This document shows positions 44,744-55,087 of a stretch of 64,000 nt of DNA, in pieces. This DNA comes from Gammaproteobacteria bacterium (lineage in GTDB: Bacteria > Pseudomonadota > Gammaproteobacteria > Steroidobacterales > Steroidobacteraceae): positions 1 to 64,000 of the forward strand of contig JAJPKM010000038.1 in NCBI GenBank assembly GCA_021323735.1, read 5' to 3'. Each line of letters opens with the position of its first letter. The stretch's first letter is position 1. Under the pieces are notes generated by a model that was given only the letters and a program-made list of their open reading frames with translations, did not search any database and was not told the origin of the DNA. The translations under genes and the position numbers were made by a program.

Positions 44744-45265
44744 ATGAATCTCTCGGTAGCCGTCGGAAAAAGCGACCATGCGCAGGGCTCTGTGGATGCG
44801 GTAGTGACCTTGGTCGAATACGGAGACTATCAATGTCCGTATTGCGCCGACGTGCATTCCATGATCGCCGGCATTGTCGAAAAGATGGGTGCGAACTTGC
44901 GCTTCGTCTTTCGCCACATGCCGCTCGAGATGCACCCCTACGCCCAGTATGCGGCGGAAGCGGCGGAGGCTGCCGGCGCGCAGGGCAAGTTCTGGGAGAT
45001 GCACAACGCTCTGTACGATCATCAGACCGATCTGGGCTCTAATCTGGTGCACACCTTGGCACGCCGGCTGAAACTGGATATCCCACGACTCGAGGCTGAA
45101 ATGGATGCCCGCCGCTACCGGCCGCGCGTCAAGCGCGACTTCATGGGAGGCATGCGCAGTGGTGTGGCGGGAACGCCTACGTTTTTCATCAACGGCAAAC
45201 GTTACGCTGGAGTATTGCAGCAGCGCGCACTGCTGGCGGCGTTGCTCAAAGTGGCTGGTCCTTGA
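44744..45265 (+). CDS. DsbA-family thioredoxin-fold protein
   Basis: 173 residues from the ATG at 44744. The redox motif CPYC is in EYGDYQCPYCADVHSMI, and the cis-proline loop is GTPTFFINGKRY. No signal peptide is visible, so it may act in the cytoplasm, unlike classical DsbA. It stands next to two secreted redoxin proteins, which hints at a shared thiol-redox theme. The 3' end overlaps the convergent methyltransferase gene by 20 bases. Confidence 0.82.
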   Translation: MNLSVAVGKSDHAQGSVDAVVTLVEYGDYQCPYCADVHSMIAGIVEKMGANLRFVFRHMPLEMHPYAQYAAEAAEAAGAQGKFWEMHNALYDHQTDLGSNLVHTLARRLKLDIPRLEAEMDARRYRPRVKRDFMGGMRSGVAGTPTFFINGKRYAGVLQQRALLAALLKVAGP

Positions 45266-45845
45266 CGAACTCGAGCAATCGATTGTTGGGCGGCAGATCG
45301 TGATCGGCGCATAGCCGCAGGCCTTGCTGCGCGGCCAATGCCGTGAGGTCTTTGATATCCCGCAATCCCGAGAGAGGATCGCGCGCTTTGAGCATGCGAT
45401 CGAAATCGCGGTTGCTGTCGGAGGTGTAGCGACCCTCGTACCGAAAGGGACCATACACGCACAGCACTCCGCCCCGCGGCAGGACGCCCTCGAGTCCCCG
45501 GAATAGCGCCACGACTTCCGTCCAAGCCATGATGTGCAGGGTATTGGCGGTGAAGATCGCATCCGCCGTGCGCAACGGCCATGGGGTTTGAGTGACGTCG
45601 AGAGCGGTGGGGGCGCGCAGATTGGGCGAACCCTCGAGTTTCACGCGGGCACCGAGGTCGTGCAGGTAGGCCGATCGTTCCGTGGGGTGCCAGGTCAGAT
45701 GCGGCAAATGCGCCGCAAAATGCACCGCGTGCTGGCCTGTACCGCTGCCGATTTCCAGCACCTGTGTTCGATCCGCAAAGGCGAGGCGCAACACCTCGAG
45801 TATCGGCGCCTTGTTTCGCTCGCAGGCTTCGGAGATGGGCAGCAT
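45246..45845 (-). CDS. DUF938 SAM-dependent methyltransferase
   Basis: 199 residues. The N-terminus SEACERNKAPILEVL and SAM motif I VLEIGSGTGQHAVHFA are typical of DUF938, which also carries the GPFRYEGRYTSDSNRDFD block seen here. The substrate of the family is unknown to me. It overlaps the DsbA-like gene tail to tail. Confidence 0.85.
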   Translation of the reverse strand: MLPISEACERNKAPILEVLRLAFADRTQVLEIGSGTGQHAVHFAAHLPHLTWHPTERSAYLHDLGARVKLEGSPNLRAPTALDVTQTPWPLRTADAIFTANTLHIMAWTEVVALFRGLEGVLPRGGVLCVYGPFRYEGRYTSDSNRDFDRMLKARDPLSGLRDIKDLTALAAQQGLRLCADHDLPPNNRLLEFVKDQPL

Positions 45846-45942
45846 ACGCTCGATCTTAGCCGAAGCTTTGCCTTGCTATTCAAGCGGGGCGTCTTTGGCA
45901 TAGAGTGTCCGCTTTGCGCCTTGAGACTAAGGAGACATTTCG

Positions 45943-46452
45943 ATGGCCATTTCCCTGTACGATTTCACGATCCCCGCGCTGACGCGCGGACTCACCAATA
46001 TGTCCGCGATTCTGGACAAAGCCGCGGCATACGCAGCCGCGAAAAAGGTCGACGGCACCGTGCTGGCACAGGCGCGCCTGTTCCCGGACATGTACCCCTT
46101 GAGCCGCCAGGTGCAAATCGCCTGCGACACGGCCAAGGGTGCCGCGGGACGTCTGGCCGGGATCGAGGCGCCCAAGCACGAAGACACCGAAACGACGCTG
46201 CCGGAACTCAAGGCGCGAATCGGCAAGACCTTGGATTTCCTGAAAACCGTGACCGCCGCGAAAATGGCCGGCGATGAAAGCCGCACCATCGAGCTGAAGT
46301 TTCCCAACGGCGCGTGGAAGTTCACGGCGCTGAGCTATGTCAACGATTTCGTGCTGCCAAATTTCTACTTCCATGCCGGCATGGTCTATGCCCTGCTGCG
46401 CAAGGGCGGCGTGGAGGTCGGCAAGGGAGATTTTCTGGGCGCCATCCAGTAG
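45943..46452 (+). CDS. DUF1993 family protein
   Basis: 169-residue helical protein. The N-terminus MAISLYDFTIPALTRGLTNMSAILDK (in two parts) and LFPDMYPLSRQVQIACDTAKGA match the DUF1993 family, distantly similar to DinB-like four-helix proteins. No catalytic residues are recognised. It has its own promoter region (97 bases from the divergent methyltransferase gene) with an AAGGAGA ribosome binding site. Confidence 0.82.
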   Translation: MAISLYDFTIPALTRGLTNMSAILDKAAAYAAAKKVDGTVLAQARLFPDMYPLSRQVQIACDTAKGAAGRLAGIEAPKHEDTETTLPELKARIGKTLDFLKTVTAAKMAGDESRTIELKFPNGAWKFTALSYVNDFVLPNFYFHAGMVYALLRKGGVEVGKGDFLGAIQ

Positions 46453-46484
46453 TTCGACGTTTAGGCTGCTCCCAAGAGATACGC

Positions 46485-46506
46485 GGGGTGGGCGACCGCT
46501 CACCCC
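46485..46506. terminator. Hairpin between convergent DUF1993 gene and mfd
   Basis: GGGGTGGGC (46485-46493), loop GACC, GCTCACCCC (46498-46506): a 9-base stem including one G-U pair. It overlaps the mfd stop codon. There is no T-run, so it is only a possible transcription end or mRNA-stabilising hairpin. Confidence 0.35.
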
Positions 46507-49500
46507 AGCTGATCGACCAGTTGCTCCACCCGGTCGAAGAGCGCATCTTCGGTGCGCGCGATGTGGGCGAAGCGTAGCTTCAGCGGACCGTCGAGGCGAT
46601 ATTCCTTCGGCTTGCTCTGAATGAGCTTGAGCACGCGTTTCGGATCGATCTTGTGTTGCTCATCAAACAGGATGTAGCCGTTACTGGCACCGGCATCGAT
46701 CTTGCGGACTCCGAGTGCGGCGACGCGCAGCTTAAGATACGCCGCCCGGAACAATGAATGCGTATAGGGGGGGATGGGTCCGAAGCGGTCGATAATTTCC
46801 ACCTTCAGCTCATCGAGTTCGTCGCGCGTGGGCGTGCCGGCAATGCGCTTGTACAGCATCAGCCGCAGGTGCACATCGGGCACGTAGTCTTCCGGAATCA
46901 GCATGGGCACGTGCAATTCGACCTCGGGTCCGGCATCCAAGGGCCGCTCGAGATCAGGTTGTTTGCCGGATTTCAGAGCCGAGACGGCACGCTCCAGCAA
47001 CTCCATATACAGGTTGTAGCCGATCTCCTGGATCTGCCCGCTTTGCTCATCGCCCAGCAGTTCTCCGGCCCCGCGGATTTCCAGGTCATGCGTGGCCAGG
47101 GTAAAGCCGGCACCAAGCTCCTCTAGAGATTCCAGCGCTTCGAGCCGTTTGACCGCATCGGCGGTCATCGCTTTGCGGGGCGGGGTGATGAGGTAGGCGT
47201 AGGCGCGATGATGCGAGCGGCCGACGCGGCCCCGCAATTGGTGAATCTGAGCCAGGCCGAATCGATCGGCACGGTCGATGATGATGGTGTTGGCGGTAGG
47301 CACATCGATGCCGCTCTCGATGATCGTCGTGCAAACCAGGACATTGAACCGCCGATGGTAGAAATCCAGCATCAGCTGTTCGAGTTCCCGTTCGCGCATC
47401 TGGCCGTGGCCCACGGCGACGCTGGACTCCGGTACCAGCTCGCGAATGGCCTGCGCGGTCTTTTCGATGGTTTCGATGGTGTTGTGGACGTAGTAGATCT
47501 GCCCGCCGCGGCGGATCTCGCGCAGAGCCGCCTCACGCACCACCGTTTCGTTCCACTCGAGCACGAAGGTCTTCACGGCAAGACGCTCGGCCGGCGGCGT
47601 GGTGATCAGGGATAGGTCGCGCAGGCCGCCCATGGCCATGTTGAGCGTCCGGGGAATTGGCGTCGCCGTCAGGGTGAGCACATCGACTTCGGTACGCAGC
47701 GCCTTCAATTTCTCCTTGTCCCGCACCCCGAATCGATGTTCCTCATCGATCACCACCAGGCCCAAATCCTTGAAGCGGATTTTTCCCTGCAGCAGCCGTT
47801 GCGTGGCAATGACGATATCGACGCTACCACCGGCGACCCCATCGATGACGCCCTGGGCTTCCTTGTTCGTGCGAAAGCGCGACAGGCTCTCGATGCGCAC
47901 CGGCCAGTCGGCAAACCGGTCCACGAATGTCGTGTAGTGTTGCTGCGCCAACAGCGTCGTGGGGACCAGTACCGCGACCTGCTTGCCGGCCTGAACCGCG
48001 ATGAACGCGGCGCGCAGCGCCACCTCGGTCTTGCCGAAACCCACATCGCCGCAGATGACGCGGTCCATGGGTTTGTCGGAATTCAAATCCGCCGTCACTT
48101 GTTCGATGGCGGCCGCCTGGTCCGCGGTTTCCTCGAAGGGGAACCCGGCTTGAAACGCACGGTATTCGGCCTCGCCGGCCAGCATGCGCGTGCCGAGTCT
48201 GGCGGCTCGCCTGGAATACAAATCCAGCAGCTCCGCGGCGACGTCGCGGATGCGCTGAGCCGCTTTGCGGCGCGCCTTCTGCCATTGCTCGCCGCCGAGT
48301 TTGTGAAGCGGCGCCGTTTCAGCCGGTGCTCCCGTATAACGCGAAACCAGGTGCAGAGATTGGACCGGCACGTAGAGTTTGTCGCCGTCGGCGTATTCCA
48401 GCACGAGAAATTCACCGGTGTAGCCGGCAACATCCATGGTCTGTAAGCCGACGTAGCGTCCGACGCCGTAGGATTCGTGCACCACCGGGGCGCCGATCCG
48501 CAGATCCGACAGTTCCTTCAGAATCTTGGCCGGATCGCGCTCGGTGCGGCGCCTCCGGCGCTCCTGCCGGGCGCGGTCGCCGAACAGCTGCGCTTCGGTC
48601 AGAATTTCCAACGGCGGCGATAGCAGCGTGAGACCCGAAGCCCCCGGGGACACCGTGATGCCGAGTTTCAGTCCACTCGACTGAAATGCCGCAAAGCCCT
48701 CGAAAATCTTGGGCTGGACGCCGCGGCCGCGCAGCAGGTCCAGGATCAGCTCGCGGCGGCCCGCCGATTCGGCCGCCAACAGGATTCTCGCGCCGCTGGC
48801 ATCGATATGCGCCGCCAATTCAGCGGCGGGTTGCTCGGCACGGGCGTCGATGCGCACCGCCGCGGGTGCCGCACTCGGGAAGTTCTGGAACGGCTCGGGG
48901 GTCTCCGGCGGCCGTTCGAAGGTATGAAGCTCGATTCTTGCCCAAGGCGTGTGCAGCGCGGTGAATTCGGCGGGTGTCAGATAGACCTCCGCGGGATCCA
49001 GGATCGGCCGGTAGCGATCGTGGCGCAGTTGTTCGTGCCGATCCACGATTCCCTGCCACAGGTCCCCGCTCGAGGAAATGGCATCGTTGATGTCCACCAC
49101 GATGCTGTTCGGCGGCAAATATTCGAACAGATGAGAGGTGCGCTCGAAGAACAACGGCAGGAAGAACTCGAGGCCTCCCGGCGCCATCCCATTGCTGACA
49201 TCGCGATACACCGCCTGCTCGGACAGGTCTCCCGTGAACCGAAGGCGGTAGCGGCGCCGGAACTCGCGGACAGCCTCGGGATTCAACGGCGTCTCGCGCG
49301 CGGGCAGTAAGTGAATGCGATCCAGCTTGTCGAGCGAACGTTGGGTGTCCGGATCGAAGCGGCGAATGCTGTCGACGTCGCGATCCAACAAGTCGATGCG
49401 GTAGGGCGTATCGGAACCCATGGGAAACACGTCGATGAGCGAGCCGCGCACCGCGAATTCGCCATGCGCGACGACCTGGGTCACGGCGGCATAGCCGGCG

Positions 49501-49943
49501 AGCGTCAGCTGCACGCGCAGCGCCTCCACATCCAGTGTCTCGTTCACATCGACTTTGAGCGAGTAGCTCTCGATGTAGCTGCGCGGCGCCAATCGCTGTA
49601 GCAGCGTATCGACGGCGATGAGCCAGATGCCGTGCCGGGCGCGCGGCAATGCGGCGAGCGTGGCCAGGCGTGCCGAGGTGATGTCGGGGTGCGCCGAGAA
49701 GCTGTCGTAGGGCAGCGTTTCCAGGTCCGGGAACACTTGGACGCTCGAGTTGGGCCCGGCGAAGAATCGAATCTCATCGCTCAAGGCTTCCGCCTCGCGG
49801 GAATTGCGCGTGATGACAATCAGGGGCCTTGAGGCACTGGATGCCGCCTCGGCGAGCGCCAGCGCAGGAGCTGACCCATATAGCCGGCCCCATTTGACGG
49901 GGCGGGCATCGCTACCGGGAAGGATTGGGTTGAGTAAGGGCAT
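46500..49943 (-). CDS. mfd: Transcription-repair coupling factor Mfd
   Basis: 1147 residues, full length. It removes stalled RNA polymerase and recruits UvrA. The UvrB-like N-terminal modules (NSREAEALSDEIRFF, LPYDSFSAHPDI), the RNA-polymerase-interacting CarD-like domain near 480-560 (GAPVVHESYGVGRYVGLQT), the helicase motor with Walker A GDVGFGKTEVALRA, VIDEEHRFGV and TATPIPRTL, the translocation motif region and the C-terminal TRCF domain are all present. Confidence 0.97.
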   Translation of the reverse strand: MPLLNPILPGSDARPVKWGRLYGSAPALALAEAASSASRPLIVITRNSREAEALSDEIRFFAGPNSSVQVFPDLETLPYDSFSAHPDITSARLATLAALPRARHGIWLIAVDTLLQRLAPRSYIESYSLKVDVNETLDVEALRVQLTLAGYAAVTQVVAHGEFAVRGSLIDVFPMGSDTPYRIDLLDRDVDSIRRFDPDTQRSLDKLDRIHLLPARETPLNPEAVREFRRRYRLRFTGDLSEQAVYRDVSNGMAPGGLEFFLPLFFERTSHLFEYLPPNSIVVDINDAISSSGDLWQGIVDRHEQLRHDRYRPILDPAEVYLTPAEFTALHTPWARIELHTFERPPETPEPFQNFPSAAPAAVRIDARAEQPAAELAAHIDASGARILLAAESAGRRELILDLLRGRGVQPKIFEGFAAFQSSGLKLGITVSPGASGLTLLSPPLEILTEAQLFGDRARQERRRRRTERDPAKILKELSDLRIGAPVVHESYGVGRYVGLQTMDVAGYTGEFLVLEYADGDKLYVPVQSLHLVSRYTGAPAETAPLHKLGGEQWQKARRKAAQRIRDVAAELLDLYSRRAARLGTRMLAGEAEYRAFQAGFPFEETADQAAAIEQVTADLNSDKPMDRVICGDVGFGKTEVALRAAFIAVQAGKQVAVLVPTTLLAQQHYTTFVDRFADWPVRIESLSRFRTNKEAQGVIDGVAGGSVDIVIATQRLLQGKIRFKDLGLVVIDEEHRFGVRDKEKLKALRTEVDVLTLTATPIPRTLNMAMGGLRDLSLITTPPAERLAVKTFVLEWNETVVREAALREIRRGGQIYYVHNTIETIEKTAQAIRELVPESSVAVGHGQMRERELEQLMLDFYHRRFNVLVCTTIIESGIDVPTANTIIIDRADRFGLAQIHQLRGRVGRSHHRAYAYLITPPRKAMTADAVKRLEALESLEELGAGFTLATHDLEIRGAGELLGDEQSGQIQEIGYNLYMELLERAVSALKSGKQPDLERPLDAGPEVELHVPMLIPEDYVPDVHLRLMLYKRIAGTPTRDELDELKVEIIDRFGPIPPYTHSLFRAAYLKLRVAALGVRKIDAGASNGYILFDEQHKIDPKRVLKLIQSKPKEYRLDGPLKLRFAHIARTEDALFDRVEQLVDQLG

Positions 49944-49966
49944 CGGCGAATCGCAAGGGCAAATGA

Positions 49967-50007
49967 AAAAATAAAAAACGCCCGCCGCGAACGAGGTCGC
50001 GGTGGGT
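49967..50007 (-). terminator. Rho-independent terminator on the minus strand
   Basis: Read on the minus strand: stem CCCACCGCGA, loop CCTCGT, stem TCGCGGCGGG (50007 down to 49982; 9 of 10 pairs), then CGTTTTTTATTTTTT. It ends the transcript of the small BamE-like gene (stop at 50114) just before mfd begins at 49943. Confidence 0.85.
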
Positions 50008-50113
50008 CCGTCAAGAGCCGATGATGTTACTCGAACTTAAGGGTCTAGCTGAATGTTCCGCATTGGCATGCAAGGCGGTATGCAACGCGCAGACGCCCCC
50101 GTTGCTTCAAGTC

Positions 50114-50389
50114 CTATGAATTGACAACGACGCTGTGAATGACGTGTTCGTGCTCGAAATACACGATGAACCCCGGATATTCCCAGCGTGAAATCGGCGG
50201 CGTGCCGACGGCGGGGACCTTGCTCGCGGGTGCGCCGAATTTGTCCGCAACTTGGTCCATGGTCATGCCGCGAGTCGGGGTGGCCACGTCCGATGGCTTG
50301 ACGGCGATGCCATTGTCGACGGCGATGGTTTCGGCACGGGCAAGTCCGCCGGCGAGCATCGCGGCCAGCAGCAGAATTCGATACCTCAT
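50114..50389 (-). CDS. Small periplasmic protein, BamE/SmpA-like
   Basis: 91 residues from the ATG at 50389, chosen because a GAGGT ribosome binding site lies 7 bases upstream; an ATG at 50401 adds four residues. A signal peptide (RILLLAAMLAGGLARAE) is followed by a short domain with RGMTMDQVADKFGAP, PPISRWEYPGFIVYFE and a terminal HSVV, resembling the SmpA/BamE fold but without a lipobox. Function unknown. It is followed by a strong terminator. Confidence 0.65.
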   Translation of the reverse strand: MRYRILLLAAMLAGGLARAETIAVDNGIAVKPSDVATPTRGMTMDQVADKFGAPASKVPAVGTPPISRWEYPGFIVYFEHEHVIHSVVVNS

Positions 50390-50549
50390 GGCGTACCTCA
50401 TATGTTACCGATATCCTATGACGACCTATGGAACCTAAGAAACTGCCCTCCGAAACTATACCACTGCCTTGCTGGACCAATACTTGACTGATTTAACACT
50501 CTGATTGCATTGCCATTTAACCGGTCCGTTTAGGGGGCAGTCACCGCCC

Positions 50550-51791
50550 ATGTTCCAACCTCTGTCGATCTTCGTGGGTTTGCGTTATTCGCTGGCCCGG
50601 GAGCACAGCTTTTTCGTTTCCTTCATCACCTGGGTGTCGCTGCTTGGCGTCGCCGTGGGGGTTGCCGCCCTGATTACCGTCCTGTCCGTCATGAACGGCT
50701 TCGAGGCGGAACTGCGCGGCCGCTTGCTGAGCCTGTCGGCACACGCCACCTTGAGTTCCGGCGGGGCTGCCTTGTTGGACTGGCAGGCTCAGATAGCGCG
50801 GTTGCGGGATGCCCCGGGCCTCAGCGGCGCGGCCCCCTACATCGACACCGACGCCATGCTCAGCCGGCAATCCTCGATGAGCGGTGCCATTGTGCGCGGC
50901 ATCGACCCTGAATCGGAGCCGAAGGTGTCGTCCATCGACGACGCCATGCGAGATGGGAAACTGAGCGATCTTAAACCGGGTTCGAATCGCATCATCTTGG
51001 GAAGAATGCTGGCCTACCAGCTGCAAGTAGGGGCCGGCGACACGGTGACGGTCATGATTCCGGGCAACACCGCCGGCGGGAGTTTCGCTCCGCGCCTACA
51101 GGAATTCCAAGTGGTCGGGACTTTCGAGGTGGGCTTGCAGGAGCACGACAGCGTGCTGGCGCTGATCAATTTGAGCGACGCCGAGGCGCTGCGCGGGTTA
51201 CGAGGACCTACCGGTATCCGGCTTAAGTTCGATGATGTGCTCGAGGCTCCGCGCCTGTCGCGCCTTGCGGCGACACGCTTGAATCCGCCGCTCCAGGTGC
51301 GCGATTGGACCGAAGAGAATGAGGCGTACTTTCGCGCAATCCGCATCGAAAAGACCACGACGGGCTTGATCCTCATGCTGATAGTGGCCGTGGCGGTGTT
51401 CAACATCGTGGCAACGTTGGTCATGGTGGTGAACGACAAACGCACCGACATTGCGATTCTGCGCACCCTGGGGTTGAGTCCCAAGGGCGTGGTGGCCGTC
51501 TTCATGACTCAAGGAGTGCTCATCGGATGGATCGGCACGGCGCTCGGGGTAGGGCTGGGCCTCCTGCTGGCGCTGAACGTCGATGTCATCGTGCCCTTTC
51601 TGGAGACGAATTTGGGGTTCCACATCATGGATCCGGACGTGTACTACATCTCCGGCATCCCCAGTGAATTGCATCCGCCGGATGTCGTGAGAATTGCCCT
51701 TGCCGCGCTGGCGCTGACTTTCGTGGCGACCGTATATCCGGCAATCCAGGCGTCGCGTACGCAGCCCGCCGAAGCGTTGCGATACGAATGA
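50550..51791 (+). CDS. lolC: Lipoprotein-releasing system permease LolC
   Basis: 413 residues from the ATG at 50550, preceded by AGGGGG. ABC permease of the FtsX/MacB type that releases lipoproteins from the inner membrane to LolA: N-terminal helix (about 22-48, [31 protein letters not shown] in two parts), large periplasmic domain, and three C-terminal helices starting near 275. It overlaps the next permease gene by 4 bases. Confidence 0.92.
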   Translation: MFQPLSIFVGLRYSLAREHSFFVSFITWVSLLGVAVGVAALITVLSVMNGFEAELRGRLLSLSAHATLSSGGAALLDWQAQIARLRDAPGLSGAAPYIDTDAMLSRQSSMSGAIVRGIDPESEPKVSSIDDAMRDGKLSDLKPGSNRIILGRMLAYQLQVGAGDTVTVMIPGNTAGGSFAPRLQEFQVVGTFEVGLQEHDSVLALINLSDAEALRGLRGPTGIRLKFDDVLEAPRLSRLAATRLNPPLQVRDWTEENEAYFRAIRIEKTTTGLILMLIVAVAVFNIVATLVMVVNDKRTDIAILRTLGLSPKGVVAVFMTQGVLIGWIGTALGVGLGLLLALNVDVIVPFLETNLGFHIMDPDVYYISGIPSELHPPDVVRIALAALALTFVATVYPAIQASRTQPAEALRYE

Positions 51792-53038
51792 AGCGCTACT
51801 GGTACGAAGGATTTCTCGGGCTTCGCTACCTGCGCGCATCGCCGCACCGGGGGTTCGTATCCCTGATCGCGGGCATCGCCATCCTCGGACTTGCGCTGGG
51901 CGTTGCGGTACTGATCGTGGTGCTCTCCGTCATGAACGGCTTCGAGGAGGTGCTGCGTACGAGGATTTTGAGCCTGACGGCGCACGCCACCATCTCAGGC
52001 ATCGAAGGACGCATCCCGGATTGGCGCGTGCGCCTCGCCAAACTCGAGGGCTTCCCGGGCATCGTGAGCGCATCCCCATACATCGAAGCGCAGGGCCTGA
52101 TGACCCATGATGGCAAGTCCTCCGGTGTGCTGCTGCGGGGCATCGTGCCCGAGTCCGAGGCACGAGTGGTTGATCTGGGTTCGCACCTTCAGAGCGGCCG
52201 GCTCACCGATCTCACCGCCGGCAGCTATCGGGTCATTCTCGGCAAGGACTTGGCCGAGGAACTCGGCGCCAAGGTCGGGGATCGGGTGGTGCTCATCGTC
52301 GCCTTAGGCGACGTCACGCCGCTCGGCGTGATCCCGCGGATGCGCAGCTTCGAGGTCGCGGGAATTCTGTCGGTGGGCATGTATGAATACGATCGCCGAA
52401 TCGCGATGGTCGCCATGCAAGACGCGGCAAAGGTGCTGCGCATGGGCGAGGATGTCACGGGAATCCGGCTGAACCTCGCCAACATGTATGCCGCGCCGCG
52501 TGTATCGCGCGCTGCGGCCGTTGCCATCGGCGGGGGCGTGGAGATTCAAGACTGGACCAACGAGCATGTGAATTTTTTCCGCTCGATTGCGATCACCAAG
52601 CGCATTCTGTTCGTGATTCTTTCCTTGTTGGTCGCGGTTGCCGCCTTCAACATCGTCTCGACCATGGTCATGGTGGTCAAGGACAAGCGCCGCGACATCG
52701 CCATCCTGCGCACCTTCGGCTCCTCGCCGGGCAGTGTTCTCTCGGTGTTCATCGTCCAGGGTAGTTTGATCGGGACGCTCGGCATTCTCGCCGGCGTGGT
52801 GCTGGGTGTGATCGTGGCGGTCAATCTTCAGGAGCTGGTGCATGCGTTGGAAGCGGTGGTCGGATTCAAATTCCTCGACGCACGCGTGTACTTCATGAGC
52901 GACCTGCCGGCGCATGTACGCGCGACCGACGTGCTGCGCATCTGCGGATTCGCATTCGTTCTTGCGTGCGTCTCCACCGTGTATCCGGCGGTGCGTGCCG
53001 CGCGCCTGCTGCCTGCCGAATCCTTGCGAAACGATTGA
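51788..53038 (+). CDS. lolE: Lipoprotein-releasing system permease LolE (LolC paralogue)
   Basis: 416 residues, clearly paralogous to the upstream gene: [21 protein letters not shown] near the start, [19 protein letters not shown]-type cytoplasmic loop, and four transmembrane helices. It forms a heterodimeric permease with LolC. Gene order here is permease-permease-ATPase, unlike E. coli lolC-lolD-lolE. Confidence 0.9.
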   Translation: MKRYWYEGFLGLRYLRASPHRGFVSLIAGIAILGLALGVAVLIVVLSVMNGFEEVLRTRILSLTAHATISGIEGRIPDWRVRLAKLEGFPGIVSASPYIEAQGLMTHDGKSSGVLLRGIVPESEARVVDLGSHLQSGRLTDLTAGSYRVILGKDLAEELGAKVGDRVVLIVALGDVTPLGVIPRMRSFEVAGILSVGMYEYDRRIAMVAMQDAAKVLRMGEDVTGIRLNLANMYAAPRVSRAAAVAIGGGVEIQDWTNEHVNFFRSIAITKRILFVILSLLVAVAAFNIVSTMVMVVKDKRRDIAILRTFGSSPGSVLSVFIVQGSLIGTLGILAGVVLGVIVAVNLQELVHALEAVVGFKFLDARVYFMSDLPAHVRATDVLRICGFAFVLACVSTVYPAVRAARLLPAESLRND

Positions 53039-53048
53039 GGGTAAGACG

Positions 53049-53753
53049 ATGCCGACTGCGAACGATACCGTGCTCGAGGGCGTGGATCTGGTGAAGGAAT
53101 TCATCCAGGGCGGCGTGACGCTGCAGGTGCTGCGCGGCGCGAATATCCGCGTGCAAAGCGGCGAGCGCATCGCCATCGTCGGCGCCTCGGGCTCCGGCAA
53201 GACCACCCTTCTACAGCTGCTCGGCGGCTTGGATTTGCCGACGCGCGGTACGGTGGGCATTGCGGGGGCCGCCATGAATCAGCTGAACGATACCGAGCGC
53301 GGCCGTTTGCGCAACCATGCCGTCGGGTTCGTCTACCAATTTCATCATCTGCTGCCGGAGTTCACCGCATTGGAAAATGTCGCCATGCCCTTGCTGGTGC
53401 GGCGGATGCCGCCTCGCGATGCGAAGCGTGAGGCGGGCGCGCTGCTCGCCCGCGTCGGCCTGGCGGAACGCCTGAATCATCGTCCGGCACAGCTATCCGG
53501 CGGGGAACGTCAGCGCGCGGCCGTGGCCCGGGCGTTGGTCACGCGGCCGAAACTGGTGCTGGCCGATGAACCCACCGGGAATCTGGACGGCAAGAATGCC
53601 GCGCAGGTATTCGAGCTGATGCTGGAGCTCAATCGTGAACTGGGGACCAGTTTGGTCATCGTCACCCACGACGAACGATTGGCGGCGCGTCTCGACCGGG
53701 TACTGACCCTGGCCGATGGAGTACTAACCGAGCGCCGCGCCGCGGTTGCCTGA
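53049..53753 (+). CDS. lolD: Lipoprotein-releasing system ATPase LolD
   Basis: 234 residues from the ATG at 53049; the open frame upstream is read-through of lolE. Walker [17 protein letters not shown], the LolD-type Q-loop [21 protein letters not shown], signature [15 protein letters not shown] and Walker [13 protein letters not shown]. It powers LolCE. The 3' end overlaps the convergent DUF2062 gene by 30 bases. Confidence 0.95.
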   Translation: MPTANDTVLEGVDLVKEFIQGGVTLQVLRGANIRVQSGERIAIVGASGSGKTTLLQLLGGLDLPTRGTVGIAGAAMNQLNDTERGRLRNHAVGFVYQFHHLLPEFTALENVAMPLLVRRMPPRDAKREAGALLARVGLAERLNHRPAQLSGGERQRAAVARALVTRPKLVLADEPTGNLDGKNAAQVFELMLELNRELGTSLVIVTHDERLAARLDRVLTLADGVLTERRAAVA

Positions 53754-54266
53754 GCGTGCCCGGCGGCGGCGCAGCTGGTAGACCACTCGGGCGCGCCATA
53801 CGGCTTGCGCCAGCACATAGCCGCACGCGGCGGCGATCAATCCCAGAACCAGCGCGCCGAGCAGCAGCGGTGCCCACAGCACACTCAGCTCCGCCCAGAA
53901 GGTACGGTGGCTGACGGCGTGCAGAAACGGCATCAGATCCAGGCCCAGCAGCTTCGCGCCCACCCAGAGCGAGCCGGCCACCTGAGGCAGCCAGGTGAAG
54001 GGATTGCTGACGAAAACGGTGGCGAACAAGACCGGCAGGTTGAGGCGGAAGCAGATGCCGAGCAGCGTGCAGGTCACCAAGTGCACCGGCAGGGGGGTCG
54101 GCGGAATGAACGCGATAAATAAGCCCAAGGAGAATGAGCGGGTCACGCTGGAGCGATTGAATGTCCAGCATTGGCGGTCGAGCAATACGGCCGTGAAATG
54201 CTTGAGGCACCAGTGCTTCTCCAGCAGGCTGCGGTCCGGTGTGATGCGTTTGAGCCAGCGTCTCAT
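53724..54266 (-). CDS. DUF2062 integral membrane protein
   Basis: 180 residues with hydrophobic segments at about 45-75, 80-100 and 125-155. The N-terminus [15 protein letters not shown] and the [19 protein letters not shown] and SNPFTWLP blocks define DUF2062. Genes of this family commonly neighbour lol and exbB-msbA genes in Xanthomonas- and Pseudomonas-like genomes. Function unknown. Confidence 0.85.
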   Translation of the reverse strand: MRRWLKRITPDRSLLEKHWCLKHFTAVLLDRQCWTFNRSSVTRSFSLGLFIAFIPPTPLPVHLVTCTLLGICFRLNLPVLFATVFVSNPFTWLPQVAGSLWVGAKLLGLDLMPFLHAVSHRTFWAELSVLWAPLLLGALVLGLIAAACGYVLAQAVWRARVVYQLRRRRARSGNRGAALG

Positions 54267-54439
54267 GTTTTATTTATTACGCCTCCCGCCGCCATTATGC
54301 CGTTTTCGTGACGGCCATACTGGATTAGTCGACTATTTGGCAAATCAACGGCTTGGAGCGGGTGCCAAGAGCACTGTCTGAACAGACTGCGGTCAAGTAT
54401 CATGCCGGCAGCTTTTTATTTGACTTAAACGAGGGCGCA

Positions 54440-55087
54440 ATGTGGGAGATCATCCGCGCGGGTGGCGGTTTCATGTGGCCGATCATCTTATGTTCCATCG
54501 CTGCGGTGGCCATCATTTTGGAGCGTCTCTGGACTCTACAGAGCAACCGCGTCATCCCGCGTGATCTGGCTCAAAAAGTTTGGAATTGGATCGAGGCGGA
54601 CCAGTTGAGCGACAAGCTGGTATCGGCGCTCGAACAAAACTCCCCCCTGGGCAAGTTGTTGGCGATCGGCATTGCCAATCGCAACAGGCCGCGCGCATTG
54701 ATGGTGGAGCGTCTGGAGGATGGCGGCCGCCATGTCATCCACGAGTTGGAGCGCTTCCTCAACACCCTCGGCACGATTGCGGCGATTGCTCCGTTGTTGG
54801 GGTTGTTGGGCACCGTGGCCGGCATCATTCACGCCTTCAATGCCATCACGGCCAGCGGACTGGGCGATCCGCGCACGCTGTCCGGCGGAATCGGCGAGGC
54901 GCTGATCACGACCGCGGCCGGTTTGACGGTGGCCATTCCCTCGCTGATTGCCTACCGCTACTTGCGTGGCAAGGTCGAGCGCCTGGTGATCAGGATGGAG
55001 AAGGAAGCCATGAAACTCGTCGATGCGTTGGATGAGCTGGGCGCGGATCGGCGCGGTATGGGCGAGCGCGGTGTCGTTCAGCGATGA
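54440..55087 (+). CDS. exbB: MotA/TolQ/ExbB proton channel family protein
   Basis: 215 residues from the ATG at 54440, preceded by GAGGG. Three transmembrane helices; IAAIAPLLGLLGTVAGIIHAFNAI and GIGEALITTAAGLTVAIPSLIAY are the family's core helices with the conserved Thr residues. With ExbD it forms a proton-driven motor. Position just upstream of msbA-lpxK suggests the envelope-linked version rather than TonB iron uptake; no tonB gene is near. The 173 bases before it contain no clear promoter consensus, and no comEC gene stands here. Confidence 0.88.
   Translation: MWEIIRAGGGFMWPIILCSIAAVAIILERLWTLQSNRVIPRDLAQKVWNWIEADQLSDKLVSALEQNSPLGKLLAIGIANRNRPRALMVERLEDGGRHVIHELERFLNTLGTIAAIAPLLGLLGTVAGIIHAFNAITASGLGDPRTLSGGIGEALITTAAGLTVAIPSLIAYRYLRGKVERLVIRMEKEAMKLVDALDELGADRRGMGERGVVQR

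Noticed and set aside
44565-44747. A 60-codon frame upstream of the DsbA-like gene
   Set aside because: No ribosome binding site or recognisable features; it probably covers the divergent promoter region.
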